A DNA stretch of 64,000 nucleotides from Xanthomarina arctica (GTDB lineage: Bacteria > Bacteroidota > Bacteroidia > Flavobacteriales > Flavobacteriaceae), in NCBI RefSeq assembly GCF_014638915.1, contig NZ_BMFQ01000001.1, positions 943,142 to 1,007,141 of the forward strand. Reading direction: 5' to 3'. Position numbers and translations under genes: made by a program. Of the stretch, positions 42,898 to 51,897 are shown piece by piece (position 1 is the stretch's first letter; each line of letters opens with the position of its first letter). The notes beneath the pieces are model-generated. The model had not been told where the DNA came from and made no database searches. It saw only the letters and a list, made by a program, of their open reading frames with translations.

Positions 42898-45800
42898 TTA
42901 ACCTACAATGTTCACAATCTTGCCAGGAACAATAATGACTTTTTTAGGCGTTCTACCTTGTAATTGTTCTTGAGTTTTCTCGTGAGCCATAACGGTTGCT
43001 TCAATATCTTCTTTGCTCATATCCATTGGTAATTCTAAAGTAAAACGCATTTTACCATTGAAAGAAATTGGATAATTTTTAGAACTTTCTACCAAATGAC
43101 TTGCATCAAATATTGGAAACTCTGCAGTTGAAATGGATTCGTTATGTCCTAATTTATTATATAATTCTTCAGCAATATGTGGCGCATAAGGTGATAACAA
43201 AACTAATAAAGGTTCTAAAACTTGTTTGCTAGTACATTTTTGAGCCGTTAGCTCGTTTACTGCAATCATAAAGGTTGAAACAGAGGTGTTGAAAGAGAAA
43301 TTCTCAATATCTTCTTCTACTTTTTTAATAGTTTTATGAAGTGTTTTTAGATTGTCTTTTGTTGGTTCGGTATCATTAACATTAAGTCCGTTTTCCCCAA
43401 CATACAATTTCCATAATTTCTTAAGAAAACCATGTACACCTGTAATACCTGCTGTATTCCATGGTTTGTATTGTTCTAATGGTCCAAGAAACATTTCATA
43501 AAGTCTTAAACTATCTGCTCCATATTGTTCACAAATACTGTCAGGATTCACGACATTATATTTGGATTTAGACATTTTTTCAACTTCGCGACCTACTTTA
43601 TAAACATCATTGTCACCTTCAATAATTTCACCTTTTTCTCCTATAAAAATAGCACTTTTGTAGTCTTCTCCAAATTCACCATCTTTCTTTAATCCTTCTA
43701 TATCTAATTCGTCTGAAGCATTAACGTATTGTACTTTTACATGAATAGGTAATGGAACAATCATTAAGTTTTCTAATGCATCAGCATCCTGCAAACCAGC
43801 TATTTTTGCAAGCTTAACTTTAAGCTCTTTTAAATACAGTTTATTAGATTTCAAATCCCCTTTACTACTAAATTCGGAATGAGAGATATAAATATTTTCT
43901 AATTTTTTTAATAATTTGGCATTAGTTTTTTCTTCTTCTTTAGGATTAGCAAACATATAGCTAAGTCTGTAAGCAAAAGCACTTGTTCCCAAAATCATTC
44001 CTTGGTTTATCAGCTTTTTAAAAGGTTCTTCGATACCAACGAAACCTCTGTCTTTCATGAATTTTACCCAAAAGCGAGAATAGAGTAGGTGTCCTGTTGC
44101 ATGTTCGCTACCACCAATATATAAATCGACATTTTCCCAGTATTTAAGAGCCTCTTCACTTGCGAAATCTAAGTTGTTTTGCGCGTCCATATATCTAAAG
44201 AAATACCAAGAACTTCCTGCCCAACCTGGCATGGTGTTTAATTCAAGAGGAAATACAGTTTCATTATCAATTAACTGATTACTGACCACTGAACACTGTT
44301 TAGTGTCCCAAGCCCAAACATCTGCACGACCTAAAGGTGGCTCGCCAGTTTCGGTTGGTAAATATTTTTCTACTCCTGGCAAACGAATTGGTAAATGTGC
44401 TTTATCAATCATTTGTGGCATGCCATTAACGTAATAAACAGGGAAGGGTTCTCCCCAATATCGTTGTCTAGAAAATACGGCATCACGTAATCTGTAATTG
44501 GTTTTGCCTTCGCCTTGACCTAGTTTTTCTAACTCGTAAATAGCCAGCTTAGACGCTTTTTTATAGTTCAAGCCACTAAGGAAATCACTATTTGCAATCA
44601 CGACATTATCTTTTGAGGCGTAAGCTTCTTCAGTGATATCTACCCCTTCAAAAATGTTAGGAATAGGAATACTAAAATGTTTTGCAAAATCGTAATCACG
44701 TTGGTCTCCACAAGGTACAGACATAACCGCTCCTGTTCCATACCCAGCTAATACGTAATCACCTATCCAAATTGGAATAGGCTCTTTGCTAAAAGGATGT
44801 TCTGCATAGGCACCAGTAAATGCGCCAGAAATGGTTTTTACATCTGCCATTCTATCGCGTTCGCTACGTTTTGAAGTCGCTAAGATGTAAGCTTCCACTT
44901 CAGCTTTCTGTTCATCAGTAACAATTTGTGATACAAGTTCGTGTTCTGGAGCTAATGTCATAAAGGAAACCCCGAAAATGGTATCAGGTCTTGTTGTGAA
45001 AACTTCGATCTGGTGATTGAGCGTAGTCGAAATCACATCATGCTCACTTCGACTACGCTCAGCGACCACATTAGGAAGAACATTAAAAGTTACAGAAGCT
45101 CCAACCGATTTTCCAATCCAGTTTTTCTGACTTTCTTTTAAGGAATCGTTCCAATCTATCGAATCTAAGCCTTGAAGCAATCTTTCAGCATAAGCCGAAA
45201 TTCGCATAGACCATTGGGTCATTTTTTTTCTTATTACTGAATGACCTCCACGTTCTGAAACGCCGTTAATTATTTCGTCGTTCGCCAAAACGGTTCCTAA
45301 AGCAGGACACCAGTTTACTTCGGTTTCAGCTAAATAGGTTAATCTATATTGTAAAAGAATTTCTTGTTGTTTTTTAGAGGAAAAATTATTCCAATCTTCA
45401 GCTGTAAAAGGATCGATGTTATCATCGCAAACAGCATTCACGTTGGCATTTCCTTCTAAAGTAAATATGTTTATTAAAGTTGAAATCTCTTCGGCTTTAT
45501 TACTATCATTATTATACCAAGATTCAAATAACTGGATAAATATCCATTGGGTCCATTTATAATAACTTGGATCAGACGTTCTAACTTCGCGCGACCAATC
45601 GAAAGAAAATCCAATTTGATCTAACTGACGTCTGTACGTTTTAATATTTTCTTCAGTTGTCAACGCAGGATGTTGTCCAGTTTGAATCGCATACTGTTCT
45701 GCAGGCAATCCAAAACTATCATAACCTTGAGGATGCAAGACATTAAAACCTTTATGACGTTTGTACCGAGAATAAATATCACTAGCAATATAACCTAGCG

Positions 45801-45954
45801 GATGCCCAACATGTAATCCTGCTCCACTTGGGTAAGGAAACATATCGAGAACATAATATTTAGGTTTTTCGCTATGATTTATGGCTTGAAACGTTTTATT
45901 CTCAGCCCAATATTTTTGCCATTTGGCTTCTATCTCGTTAAATTGGTATTGCAT
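42898..45954 (-). CDS. leuS: Leucyl-tRNA synthetase with in-frame repeat DNA
   Basis: A class I synthetase of 1018 residues. The HIGH motif occurs as SGAGLHVGHPLGY (about 43-55), WNCP-type NWCPALGTVLANDE, the editing-domain VFTTRPDTIFG (about 317-327), and KMSKSKYNVVNP (about 791). A Bacteroidota-specific insertion is seen near residues 150-200. Residues ~295-315 (VVAERSRSEHDVISTTL) are encoded by a palindromic intergenic-type repeat just before the editing domain. Residues near 555 (KQCSVVSNQLIDN) lie in CAGT-heptamer DNA. Reading frame and all catalytic motifs are intact, so the enzyme should work. A TAAATTTG box (minus 45988-45981) may be the -7 element. Confidence 0.96.
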   Translation of the reverse strand: MQYQFNEIEAKWQKYWAENKTFQAINHSEKPKYYVLDMFPYPSGAGLHVGHPLGYIASDIYSRYKRHKGFNVLHPQGYDSFGLPAEQYAIQTGQHPALTTEENIKTYRRQLDQIGFSFDWSREVRTSDPSYYKWTQWIFIQLFESWYNNDSNKAEEISTLINIFTLEGNANVNAVCDDNIDPFTAEDWNNFSSKKQQEILLQYRLTYLAETEVNWCPALGTVLANDEIINGVSERGGHSVIRKKMTQWSMRISAYAERLLQGLDSIDWNDSLKESQKNWIGKSVGASVTFNVLPNVVAERSRSEHDVISTTLNHQIEVFTTRPDTIFGVSFMTLAPEHELVSQIVTDEQKAEVEAYILATSKRSERDRMADVKTISGAFTGAYAEHPFSKEPIPIWIGDYVLAGYGTGAVMSVPCGDQRDYDFAKHFSIPIPNIFEGVDITEEAYASKDNVVIANSDFLSGLNYKKASKLAIYELEKLGQGEGKTNYRLRDAVFSRQRYWGEPFPVYYVNGMPQMIDKAHLPIRLPGVEKYLPTETGEPPLGRADVWAWDTKQCSVVSNQLIDNETVFPLELNTMPGWAGSSWYFFRYMDAQNNLDFASEEALKYWENVDLYIGGSEHATGHLLYSRFWVKFMKDRGFVGIEEPFKKLINQGMILGTSAFAYRLSYMFANPKEEEKTNAKLLKKLENIYISHSEFSSKGDLKSNKLYLKELKVKLAKIAGLQDADALENLMIVPLPIHVKVQYVNASDELDIEGLKKDGEFGEDYKSAIFIGEKGEIIEGDNDVYKVGREVEKMSKSKYNVVNPDSICEQYGADSLRLYEMFLGPLEQYKPWNTAGITGVHGFLKKLWKLYVGENGLNVNDTEPTKDNLKTLHKTIKKVEEDIENFSFNTSVSTFMIAVNELTAQKCTSKQVLEPLLVLLSPYAPHIAEELYNKLGHNESISTAEFPIFDASHLVESSKNYPISFNGKMRFTLELPMDMSKEDIEATVMAHEKTQEQLQGRTPKKVIIVPGKIVNIVG
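44271..44299 (-). repeat. CAGT-heptamer tract inside leuS
   Basis: On the coding strand four successive heptamers start CAGT (CAGTGTT, CAGTGGT, CAGTAAT, CAGTTAA). The 7-base period does not match the codon period and resembles dispersed CAGT-type repeats. Confidence 0.65.
45011..45070. repeat. Dispersed GAGCGTAGTCGAA palindrome inside leuS, copy 4
   Basis: TGAGCGTAGTCGAA (45018-45031) and TTCGACTACGCTCA (45048-45061) are perfect 14-base inverted arms. Similarity to the intergenic copies continues outward to TGGT on both sides. The 60 bases equal 20 codons and keep the frame. Confidence 0.9.
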
Positions 45955-46078
45955 TGTCTTGGTTTTCGCTTGTAAAAGGGCAAATTTAAACTTATTATAA
46001 TAATATTGAAAGTTTAAACGTTGTAAACCACAACAGAATAGAATTCTTTTATATTTTTACATCATTAACAAAACATCT

Positions 46079-46957
46079 ATGAGTTCTTCTTTTGAAAATT
46101 ATCAAAAACGCAGATTAATTTCTTCTTATTTTTCAGTGGTATTAAGTATTGCTTTAGTCCTATTTTTATTAGGCTTGCTTGGTTTATTGATCCTAAATGC
46201 GAAGAAAGTTTCCGATCATTTTAAGGAGCAAGTTGTTGTAACTATCTACCTTAAGGAGGTTGCCAAAGATGTGGAAATTAAACAGCTTGAAAAAAGCTTG
46301 GCCATGTCTGAGTATGTAAAGTCTACAGAATTTGTTTCTAAGGAACAAGCTGCAGAATCTATGAAAGCCGAAAATGGTGAGGATTTTATGGAGTTTCTTG
46401 GTTATAATCCGTTGCAAAATTCCATTGATGTGCATTTAAAAGCAGACTTTGTTACTTCAGAACATTTAGAAACTATAAAAGAAGAAGCTATTTCCAAAAA
46501 TTTTGTGGATGAGGTACGTTATGACGACGACTTAGTAACTTTAATGAACAATAACGTAAAGAAAATTAGCTTTTGGGTTTTGGTTTTAAGTGGCGTGTTT
46601 ACTTTAATTGCCGTTCTATTAATTAATAGTTCTATAAGATTATCTGTTTATTCTAAGCGTTTTACCATAAAAACCATGCAAATGGTTGGTGCTACGAAAC
46701 AATTTATTAGAAGACCTTTTGTATGGAAAAGTGTGCGTTTAGGAATTGTGGGAGCACTTGTAGCCTTAGTTGGGGTTGCCGTTGTGCTTTATTATTTAAA
46801 TGAAACATTTCCAGAATTAAATCTCTTACAAAGCCCTATTTTAATTGGAGGCTTGTTTGCAGGTATCTTTTTATTAGGGATTATAATTACTTGGATAAGC
46901 ACGTTTATTGCCACACAACGATTCTTAAATTTAAAAACAGACCAACTGTATTACTAA
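46079..46957 (+). CDS. ftsX: Cell-division protein FtsX
   Basis: A 292-residue ABC-transporter-like permease with one N-terminal membrane helix (about 15-40), a periplasmic domain (45-165; VVVTIYLKEV), and three C-terminal helices with TMQMVGATKQFIRRPFVWKS, the FtsX signature. With FtsE it activates septal peptidoglycan hydrolysis. FtsE is not next to it, which is common in Bacteroidota. It starts a co-directional run with DUF3098, uppP and truB. Confidence 0.93.
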   Translation: MSSSFENYQKRRLISSYFSVVLSIALVLFLLGLLGLLILNAKKVSDHFKEQVVVTIYLKEVAKDVEIKQLEKSLAMSEYVKSTEFVSKEQAAESMKAENGEDFMEFLGYNPLQNSIDVHLKADFVTSEHLETIKEEAISKNFVDEVRYDDDLVTLMNNNVKKISFWVLVLSGVFTLIAVLLINSSIRLSVYSKRFTIKTMQMVGATKQFIRRPFVWKSVRLGIVGALVALVGVAVVLYYLNETFPELNLLQSPILIGGLFAGIFLLGIIITWISTFIATQRFLNLKTDQLYY

Positions 46958-47038
46958 TTTTAGAATCTGTTAACGTTTAAGTTTAAATAAAACTGTTAAT
47001 TTGCACTTTCTAAGAATTAGAAGATTAAAAAACTTATC

Positions 47039-47305
47039 ATGGGAGAACAAAAACGTAAAGAACATTTAAACGATGACTTTATCTTCGGAAAGAAAAATTA
47101 CAAATTCATGCTTATTGGGTTAGCTTGTATTGCTGTTGGATTTGTTTTAATGTCTGGAGGCGGAAGCGACGACCCAAATGTTTTTAGTCCAGATATCTTT
47201 AGTTTTAGACGTATTAGGTTGGCTCCAACTTTAGTGTTAATTGGTTTTGGTTTTCAGGTGTATGCCATTCTTTTAAATCCAAATAAAGGTAAAAAAACCA
47301 ATTAA
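47039..47305 (+). CDS. DUF3098 small membrane protein
   Basis: An 88-residue protein with two membrane helices (about 26-42 and 58-80). The conserved FIFGKKNYKFMLIGLACIAVG and SGGGSDDPNVFSPDIFSFRR are typical of DUF3098. The gene is regularly found between ftsX and uppP in Bacteroidota and may assist envelope assembly, but no function is established. Confidence 0.92.
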   Translation: MGEQKRKEHLNDDFIFGKKNYKFMLIGLACIAVGFVLMSGGGSDDPNVFSPDIFSFRRIRLAPTLVLIGFGFQVYAILLNPNKGKKTN

Positions 47306-47381
47306 TAGCTTTCAAATTCCATTAACATTTTTAGCCCTATTCTTTGGAATTTGGTTTTTTAAATATTGATTATTTCACTTC

Positions 47382-48179
47382 ATGAATATTATTGATTCAG
47401 TTATTTTAGGAATTATTCAAGGTCTTACCGAGTTTCTTCCAGTTTCTTCTAGTGGTCATTTAGAGATTGGAAAAGCCATTTTGGGCGACCATTCTATCCC
47501 ACAAGAAAGCTTAATGTTTACTGTGGTACTTCATTTTGCTACGGCTTTAAGTACAATGGTTATTTTTAGAAAAGATATTTTTTCTATTTTAAAAGGGGTA
47601 TTTTCTTTTCAATGGAATGAAGACACAAAACTTGCATCTAAAATAGTTCTTTCCATGATTCCTGCCGTTATTATTGGCTTTAATTATGAGTCTCAATTAG
47701 CGGAACTTTTTGGAGGAAGCCTACAATTAGTAGGTTTCATGTTGTTAATTACAGCTTTTCTACTTTTTCTAGCAGACAAAGCCAAAGACACAGACAAAAA
47801 TGTCACTTTTAAAAACGCCTTTATAATAGGAATTGCCCAAGCCATTGCCATGCTTCCAGGAATTTCAAGATCTGGAGCTACTATCTCGGCATCGGTATTA
47901 TTAGGTACAGATAAAACTAAAGCTGCTAGATTTTCATTTTTAATGGTTGTTCCATTAATTTTCGGAAAGATAGCCAAAGACATTCTTACAGGAGATTTAA
48001 CTTATAATAGTGAAAGTTTTATGTCTTTAAGTGCTGGATTTATTGCAGCTTTTGTTTCAGGACTATTTGCATGTACTTGGATGATTAGTTTGGTTAAGAA
48101 AAGCAAGCTTAGTTATTTTGCTATTTATTGTGTAGTTGTAGGTATGATAGCTATCGTTTATTCATCTTTAAATTCATAA
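47382..48179 (+). CDS. uppP: Undecaprenyl-diphosphatase
   Basis: A 265-residue inner-membrane phosphatase that recycles undecaprenyl diphosphate to the lipid carrier of peptidoglycan and confers bacitracin tolerance. The two BacA signatures are present: GLTEFLPVSSSGHLEIGK (residues ~15-32) and LPGISRSGATISASVLLG (about 158-175). Eight membrane segments are expected. The truB ATG lies one base beyond its stop. Confidence 0.95.
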   Translation: MNIIDSVILGIIQGLTEFLPVSSSGHLEIGKAILGDHSIPQESLMFTVVLHFATALSTMVIFRKDIFSILKGVFSFQWNEDTKLASKIVLSMIPAVIIGFNYESQLAELFGGSLQLVGFMLLITAFLLFLADKAKDTDKNVTFKNAFIIGIAQAIAMLPGISRSGATISASVLLGTDKTKAARFSFLMVVPLIFGKIAKDILTGDLTYNSESFMSLSAGFIAAFVSGLFACTWMISLVKKSKLSYFAIYCVVVGMIAIVYSSLNS

Positions 48180-48180
48180 A

Positions 48181-48873
48181 ATGGATGCTGACTATTTTCT
48201 TTCCGGACAGGTTTTATTAATCGACAAACCTCTTAATTGGACGTCGTTTCAAGTAGTGAATAAACTTCGCTGGGAAATTCGTCACGCGTTCAACATTAAA
48301 AAAATTAAGGTTGGTCATGCCGGAACTTTAGATCCGCTAGCTACAGGCTTACTAATTATTTGCACTGGAAAAATGACCAAGCAAATAGATACGTTTCAAG
48401 GACAAATAAAAGAATACACAGGAACACTTGTTTTAGGAGGCACAACACCTTCCTTCGATTTAGAAACCGAGATAAACGAAACTTTTCCTACAGATCATAT
48501 TACCGAAAAAGCCATCCATGATGCCACCAAACAATTTATTGGAGAGATAGAACAATATCCCCCAGTTTTTTCGGCCTTAAAAAAAGACGGAAAGCGCTTG
48601 TATGAGTTTGCTAGAGCAGGAGAAGAAGTAGAAATTAGCTCAAGAAAAATTACCATTTCTGAATTTGAAATTACTGGTATTGAAAATAACAACATTCATT
48701 TTAGAGTGGTTTGTAGCAAAGGAACTTACATACGTTCTTTGGCAAACGATTTTGGGAAAGCTTTAAAATCTGGATCTCATTTATCTGCTTTAAGACGTAC
48801 TAAAATTGGCGATTTTCATGTTGAAAATGCTCTCACTCCAGAGGCTTTTATAGAAAGCTTAACAACTAAATAG
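48181..48873 (+). CDS. truB: tRNA pseudouridine-55 synthase
   Basis: A 230-residue enzyme that converts U55 to pseudouridine in the tRNA T-loop. LLIDKPLNWTSFQVVNKLR (about 12-30) and KVGHAGTLDPLATGLL hold the catalytic Asp51. KGTYIRSLANDFG is the third family motif. The C-terminal PUA domain is absent or very short, as usual in Bacteroidota. It follows uppP immediately. Confidence 0.95.
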   Translation: MDADYFLSGQVLLIDKPLNWTSFQVVNKLRWEIRHAFNIKKIKVGHAGTLDPLATGLLIICTGKMTKQIDTFQGQIKEYTGTLVLGGTTPSFDLETEINETFPTDHITEKAIHDATKQFIGEIEQYPPVFSALKKDGKRLYEFARAGEEVEISSRKITISEFEITGIENNNIHFRVVCSKGTYIRSLANDFGKALKSGSHLSALRRTKIGDFHVENALTPEAFIESLTTK

Positions 48874-48932
48874 CGCTATTTTCCGTATATTAGAATAACG
48901 CTTTACATGCTTTTATACCCAATAATTGACTT

Positions 48933-49658
48933 TTGAATTTATCTAACAAACTTAAATCGCTTTTAATTACCTTGTTTCTTGCAGGAACTGTTGTGCTTTC
49001 TTTATTCAGTTTTCATTTAAAAAAGCAAAGCGAATTAATGGCCGAAAGTTATTATTTATTAGAGCCAGAAGTACCTAAAACACCTGAAGAACTTGAAGTT
49101 GAAAAATTAGCTGAAGCGGCAGAAAAACAAGCTTCTGAAACCAATAAAGCTTTTAACGAAACTCAAGATTATAAAAAGTTTGCGCAAGCATATCAGCCTA
49201 TTGCGCCACCAAAAGATTATGTACCAAAACCTTCAGAAAGCATGTCGGAAGATGATGCTTCAGAATCTGGTTCAACTACAGCCACTTCAGAAATAGACGA
49301 CGATGTTCTCTCGTCTTACAGCAGTATGAACGACGTTTTAAACAAACGAAAACCAAGTAGTAGCGCTCAATCTGTTAATAAAAAGAGTAGTATGCGTTAT
49401 TCGTTAGTTAATAGAACCCACAAATTTTTACCTACGCCTATTTACTTATGTGAAGATGGCGGAAAAATAATAGTCAATATAACCGTTAATGCTTCCGGAC
49501 TGGTTACAAATGCTAGTATAAATGCATCTTCTGCATCTAATAATGAATGTTTAAAAGAGCATGCGTTGAACTATGCCAACGATGCTAGATTTAGCAAAGA
49601 TGCTTCAAAACCTTCTCAAATTGGGACGGTTACCTTTTATTTTGAAGGGAAAAATTAA
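48933..49658 (+). CDS. TonB-like membrane-anchored protein
   Basis: A 241-residue protein starting with TTG at 48933. One N-terminal membrane helix (8-27) is followed by an acidic/Pro-rich helical linker (about 40-110, EVPKTPEELEVEKLAEAA) and a Ser-rich stretch. The last ~90 residues resemble a TonB C-terminal domain (GGKIIVNITVNASGLVTNA, GTVTFYFEGKN). It could span the periplasm as an energy transducer, but no ExbBD is near. Its 3' end overlaps the next gene by four bases. Confidence 0.7.
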   Translation: MNLSNKLKSLLITLFLAGTVVLSLFSFHLKKQSELMAESYYLLEPEVPKTPEELEVEKLAEAAEKQASETNKAFNETQDYKKFAQAYQPIAPPKDYVPKPSESMSEDDASESGSTTATSEIDDDVLSSYSSMNDVLNKRKPSSSAQSVNKKSSMRYSLVNRTHKFLPTPIYLCEDGGKIIVNITVNASGLVTNASINASSASNNECLKEHALNYANDARFSKDASKPSQIGTVTFYFEGKN

Positions 49659-50257
49659 ACGCTAACTGTTAGCAAATTCATTAAATCGCTCATCACATTT
49701 TGTCCTTTATCCTTATTGTACCATTGTTGTAGTTCTTCTTTAAACTCTGGAGTAATCTCACCATGTTTCGTCTTGTAATCTAATACCAATTGCGTTGCAC
49801 CCGTTGGTCTTGGACCATAAGAATTTATCACGCTATTAGATGCATCGTCTATAAGAATCAATTTTGGAATGGATTTTCCACCATTAGTTAAAAATTGGTT
49901 CATTAATAGTTCATTTTCATCACGAAGTACCACTTTAAAGTTGATGTTTTCGTTTAATTCAGCTAATTTATTAAATACAGGAACTACATGGGCAGCATCG
50001 CCACACCAGCTTTCAGTAAGAACCAACCAAGTTTGTTTGGTGTCAATACTAGCAAGTTCTTCTTTTATGCTATCTGAAACCTTTAAAGTTTTATCCCAAC
50101 GTTTCATGCGTTGTTCGTTTAACTTGGTATAATTTACCATGTCTTCGCCTTGATCATCTCCAGTGGTTGAATTGTTTTCCACTAGATCGGCCACTAATTC
50201 TCTATATGCTTGATAAGACATGCTCTTATTCAAACTATCTTTTATTATTTGTTCCAT
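49655..50257 (-). CDS. Cytosolic thioredoxin-fold protein with CGDA site
   Basis: A 200-residue protein lacking a signal peptide. The thioredoxin-like core reads LVLTESWCGDAAHVVPVFNK, with Cys85 but Ala in place of the second Cys. SIPKLILIDD supplies the cis-proline. Family members are common in Bacteroidota as thioredoxin family protein. It is probably not a CxxC oxidoreductase. Confidence 0.82.
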   Translation of the reverse strand: MEQIIKDSLNKSMSYQAYRELVADLVENNSTTGDDQGEDMVNYTKLNEQRMKRWDKTLKVSDSIKEELASIDTKQTWLVLTESWCGDAAHVVPVFNKLAELNENINFKVVLRDENELLMNQFLTNGGKSIPKLILIDDASNSVINSYGPRPTGATQLVLDYKTKHGEITPEFKEELQQWYNKDKGQNVMSDLMNLLTVSV

Positions 50258-50357
50258 AGGTGTGATATATATTCTAGCAAAAATAAGGGGTTAATCTTAT
50301 TTGTTTTATGATTTATGTCATATCTATGTCTATCTTTAAGGAAGAAACTTACAATAG

Positions 50358-50588
50358 ATGAGATTTTTAAATAAGTTGAAATGGATATCTGTTTTATCCT
50401 TTGTAGTGATTAGAGTTTTTGAGAAATTAAGTTATTTTGAAGGTTTTCCCACAACTGAATCTCAATTATTTAAAAATATAAGTTATCTAATAGCTTTAAT
50501 ATTCTTAATTGTTTTGATATCTGAGTTTCAATTAAAAAGTAGAAAACGAAATAGAACTAGAAAAACTAGATTAAATGACAAAAATTAA
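50358..50588 (+). CDS. Small two-helix membrane protein, unknown
   Basis: A 76-residue protein with two hydrophobic segments (about 10-22 and 41-60) and a strongly basic C-terminus (KSRKRNRTRKTRLNDK). It overlaps tag by 14 bases, which suggests coupled translation. No family recognised; it is possible but not certain that it is translated. Confidence 0.5.
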   Translation: MRFLNKLKWISVLSFVVIRVFEKLSYFEGFPTTESQLFKNISYLIALIFLIVLISEFQLKSRKRNRTRKTRLNDKN

Positions 50589-51138
50589 ATGTGGTTGGTG
50601 TGTAGGAGATGATTTATATGAAGCGTATCATGATGAAGAATGGGGAGTTCCTGTAAAAGATGATGCTATTTTTTTTGAATTTCTAATCCTAGAAACCTTT
50701 CAAGCTGGTTTAAGTTGGATTACCATTTTGCGAAAACGTGAAAATTTCAGAAAAGCTTTTGATAATTTCGATTATAAAAAAATTGCTAATTATAAGCAAG
50801 ATAAAGTTGATAGTCTCCTTCTAAACGCGGGCATTATAAGGAATAAATTGAAAGTAAATGCGGCCATTTCCAATGCCAAATTATTTATGGAACTTCAGGA
50901 AGAATTTGGGAGTTTCAGTAAATATGTTTGGAAGTTTGTGGATGACAAACCTATTAAAAGCAACTTTGAAAATTATAAAGATGCGCCTCCAACTACCGCC
51001 ATTTCTGATGCCTTGAGTAAGGATTTGAAAAAGCGTGGTTTTAAGTTTGTTGGCTCAACCGTTATGTATGCATTTATGCAGGCTACAGGTTTGGTGAACG
51101 ACCATGAGGTTGGGTGTTTTAGATATGAGAGCAAATAA
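50575..51138 (+). CDS. tag: DNA-3-methyladenine glycosylase I
   Basis: A 187-residue base-excision enzyme that removes 3-methyladenine. The zinc ligands align with E. coli Tag: Cys6 (KCGWC), His19 (YHDEEWG), His177 and Cys181 (HEVGCFRY). FQAGLSWITILRKRENFRKA contains the family base-recognition residues. Length is normal. Confidence 0.95.
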   Translation: MTKIKCGWCVGDDLYEAYHDEEWGVPVKDDAIFFEFLILETFQAGLSWITILRKRENFRKAFDNFDYKKIANYKQDKVDSLLLNAGIIRNKLKVNAAISNAKLFMELQEEFGSFSKYVWKFVDDKPIKSNFENYKDAPPTTAISDALSKDLKKRGFKFVGSTVMYAFMQATGLVNDHEVGCFRYESK

Positions 51139-51181
51139 CTTAAAGATTTGTACTGGAAACATTCGAAGATTGCTCCAATAT

Positions 51182-51811
51182 TTATTTCAAATACTCCAGA
51201 AATACCTCTCTAGAAATATCTTCAGCTCCCAAACTCGCTAAGTGGTTGGTGTAAACTTGGCAATCTATAAGCTTATAATCTGTGTTTTGTATGAAGGTAA
51301 TGAAGGCTACTTTACTCGCATTGCTAACGGTTGTAAACATACTTTCTCCACAAAAAACACCATTTTGTAAATCGACGCCATAAAAACCTGCAACTATTTT
51401 GTTGTCTTGCCAAACTTCGACAGATGTTGCCAAACCTTGCTCATGGAGGTTTACATACCCATCTATCATGCTATTTGTAATCCAAGTTCCGGGTTGTCCC
51501 TCTCTTTTCGCATTAGAACATTCCGTAATTACTCTTTTAAAATCTTGGTTTACCGTTACCAGAAAGTCACTATTTTTTAATACCTGTTTCATGCTTTTCG
51601 AGACTTTTAATTTTTCAGGATAAAGTACAAATCTAGGATCTGGAGACCACCACAAAATGGGTTGGTCTTTTTCAAACCAAGGAAATATGCCACTTTTATA
51701 TGCAAGAACCAAACGTTCCACAGATAAATCGCCTCCAAGTGCCAACAAGCCATCAGGATCTGCTTGCTCGACATTTGGAAAAATAATTTCTTGTGTTAAA
51801 TAGGATATCAT
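51182..51811 (-). CDS. aat: Leucyl/phenylalanyl-tRNA-protein transferase
   Basis: A 209-residue aminoacyl-tRNA transferase of the N-degron pathway that adds Leu or Phe to proteins with N-terminal Arg or Lys. Conserved stretches are DGLLALGGDLS, GIFPWFE, ILWWSPDPRFVLYP and GVFCGESMFT. No clpS or clpA lies in the window. Confidence 0.95.
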   Translation of the reverse strand: MISYLTQEIIFPNVEQADPDGLLALGGDLSVERLVLAYKSGIFPWFEKDQPILWWSPDPRFVLYPEKLKVSKSMKQVLKNSDFLVTVNQDFKRVITECSNAKREGQPGTWITNSMIDGYVNLHEQGLATSVEVWQDNKIVAGFYGVDLQNGVFCGESMFTTVSNASKVAFITFIQNTDYKLIDCQVYTNHLASLGAEDISREVFLEYLK

Positions 51812-51823
51812 ATTTGAATGGTA

Positions 51824-51856
51824 TAAAAAAACCTCAACGTTTTCACATTGAGGTTA
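51824..51856 (-). terminator. Terminator of the DUF3127 gene
   Basis: AACCTCAA (51831-51838) pairs with TTGAGGTT (51849-51856), followed by a T-run on the minus strand. It ends the DUF3127 message before aat. Confidence 0.82.
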
Positions 51857-51897
51857 AATATATAAGATTTTTCATTCTAATGAATGACAACTTTCAC

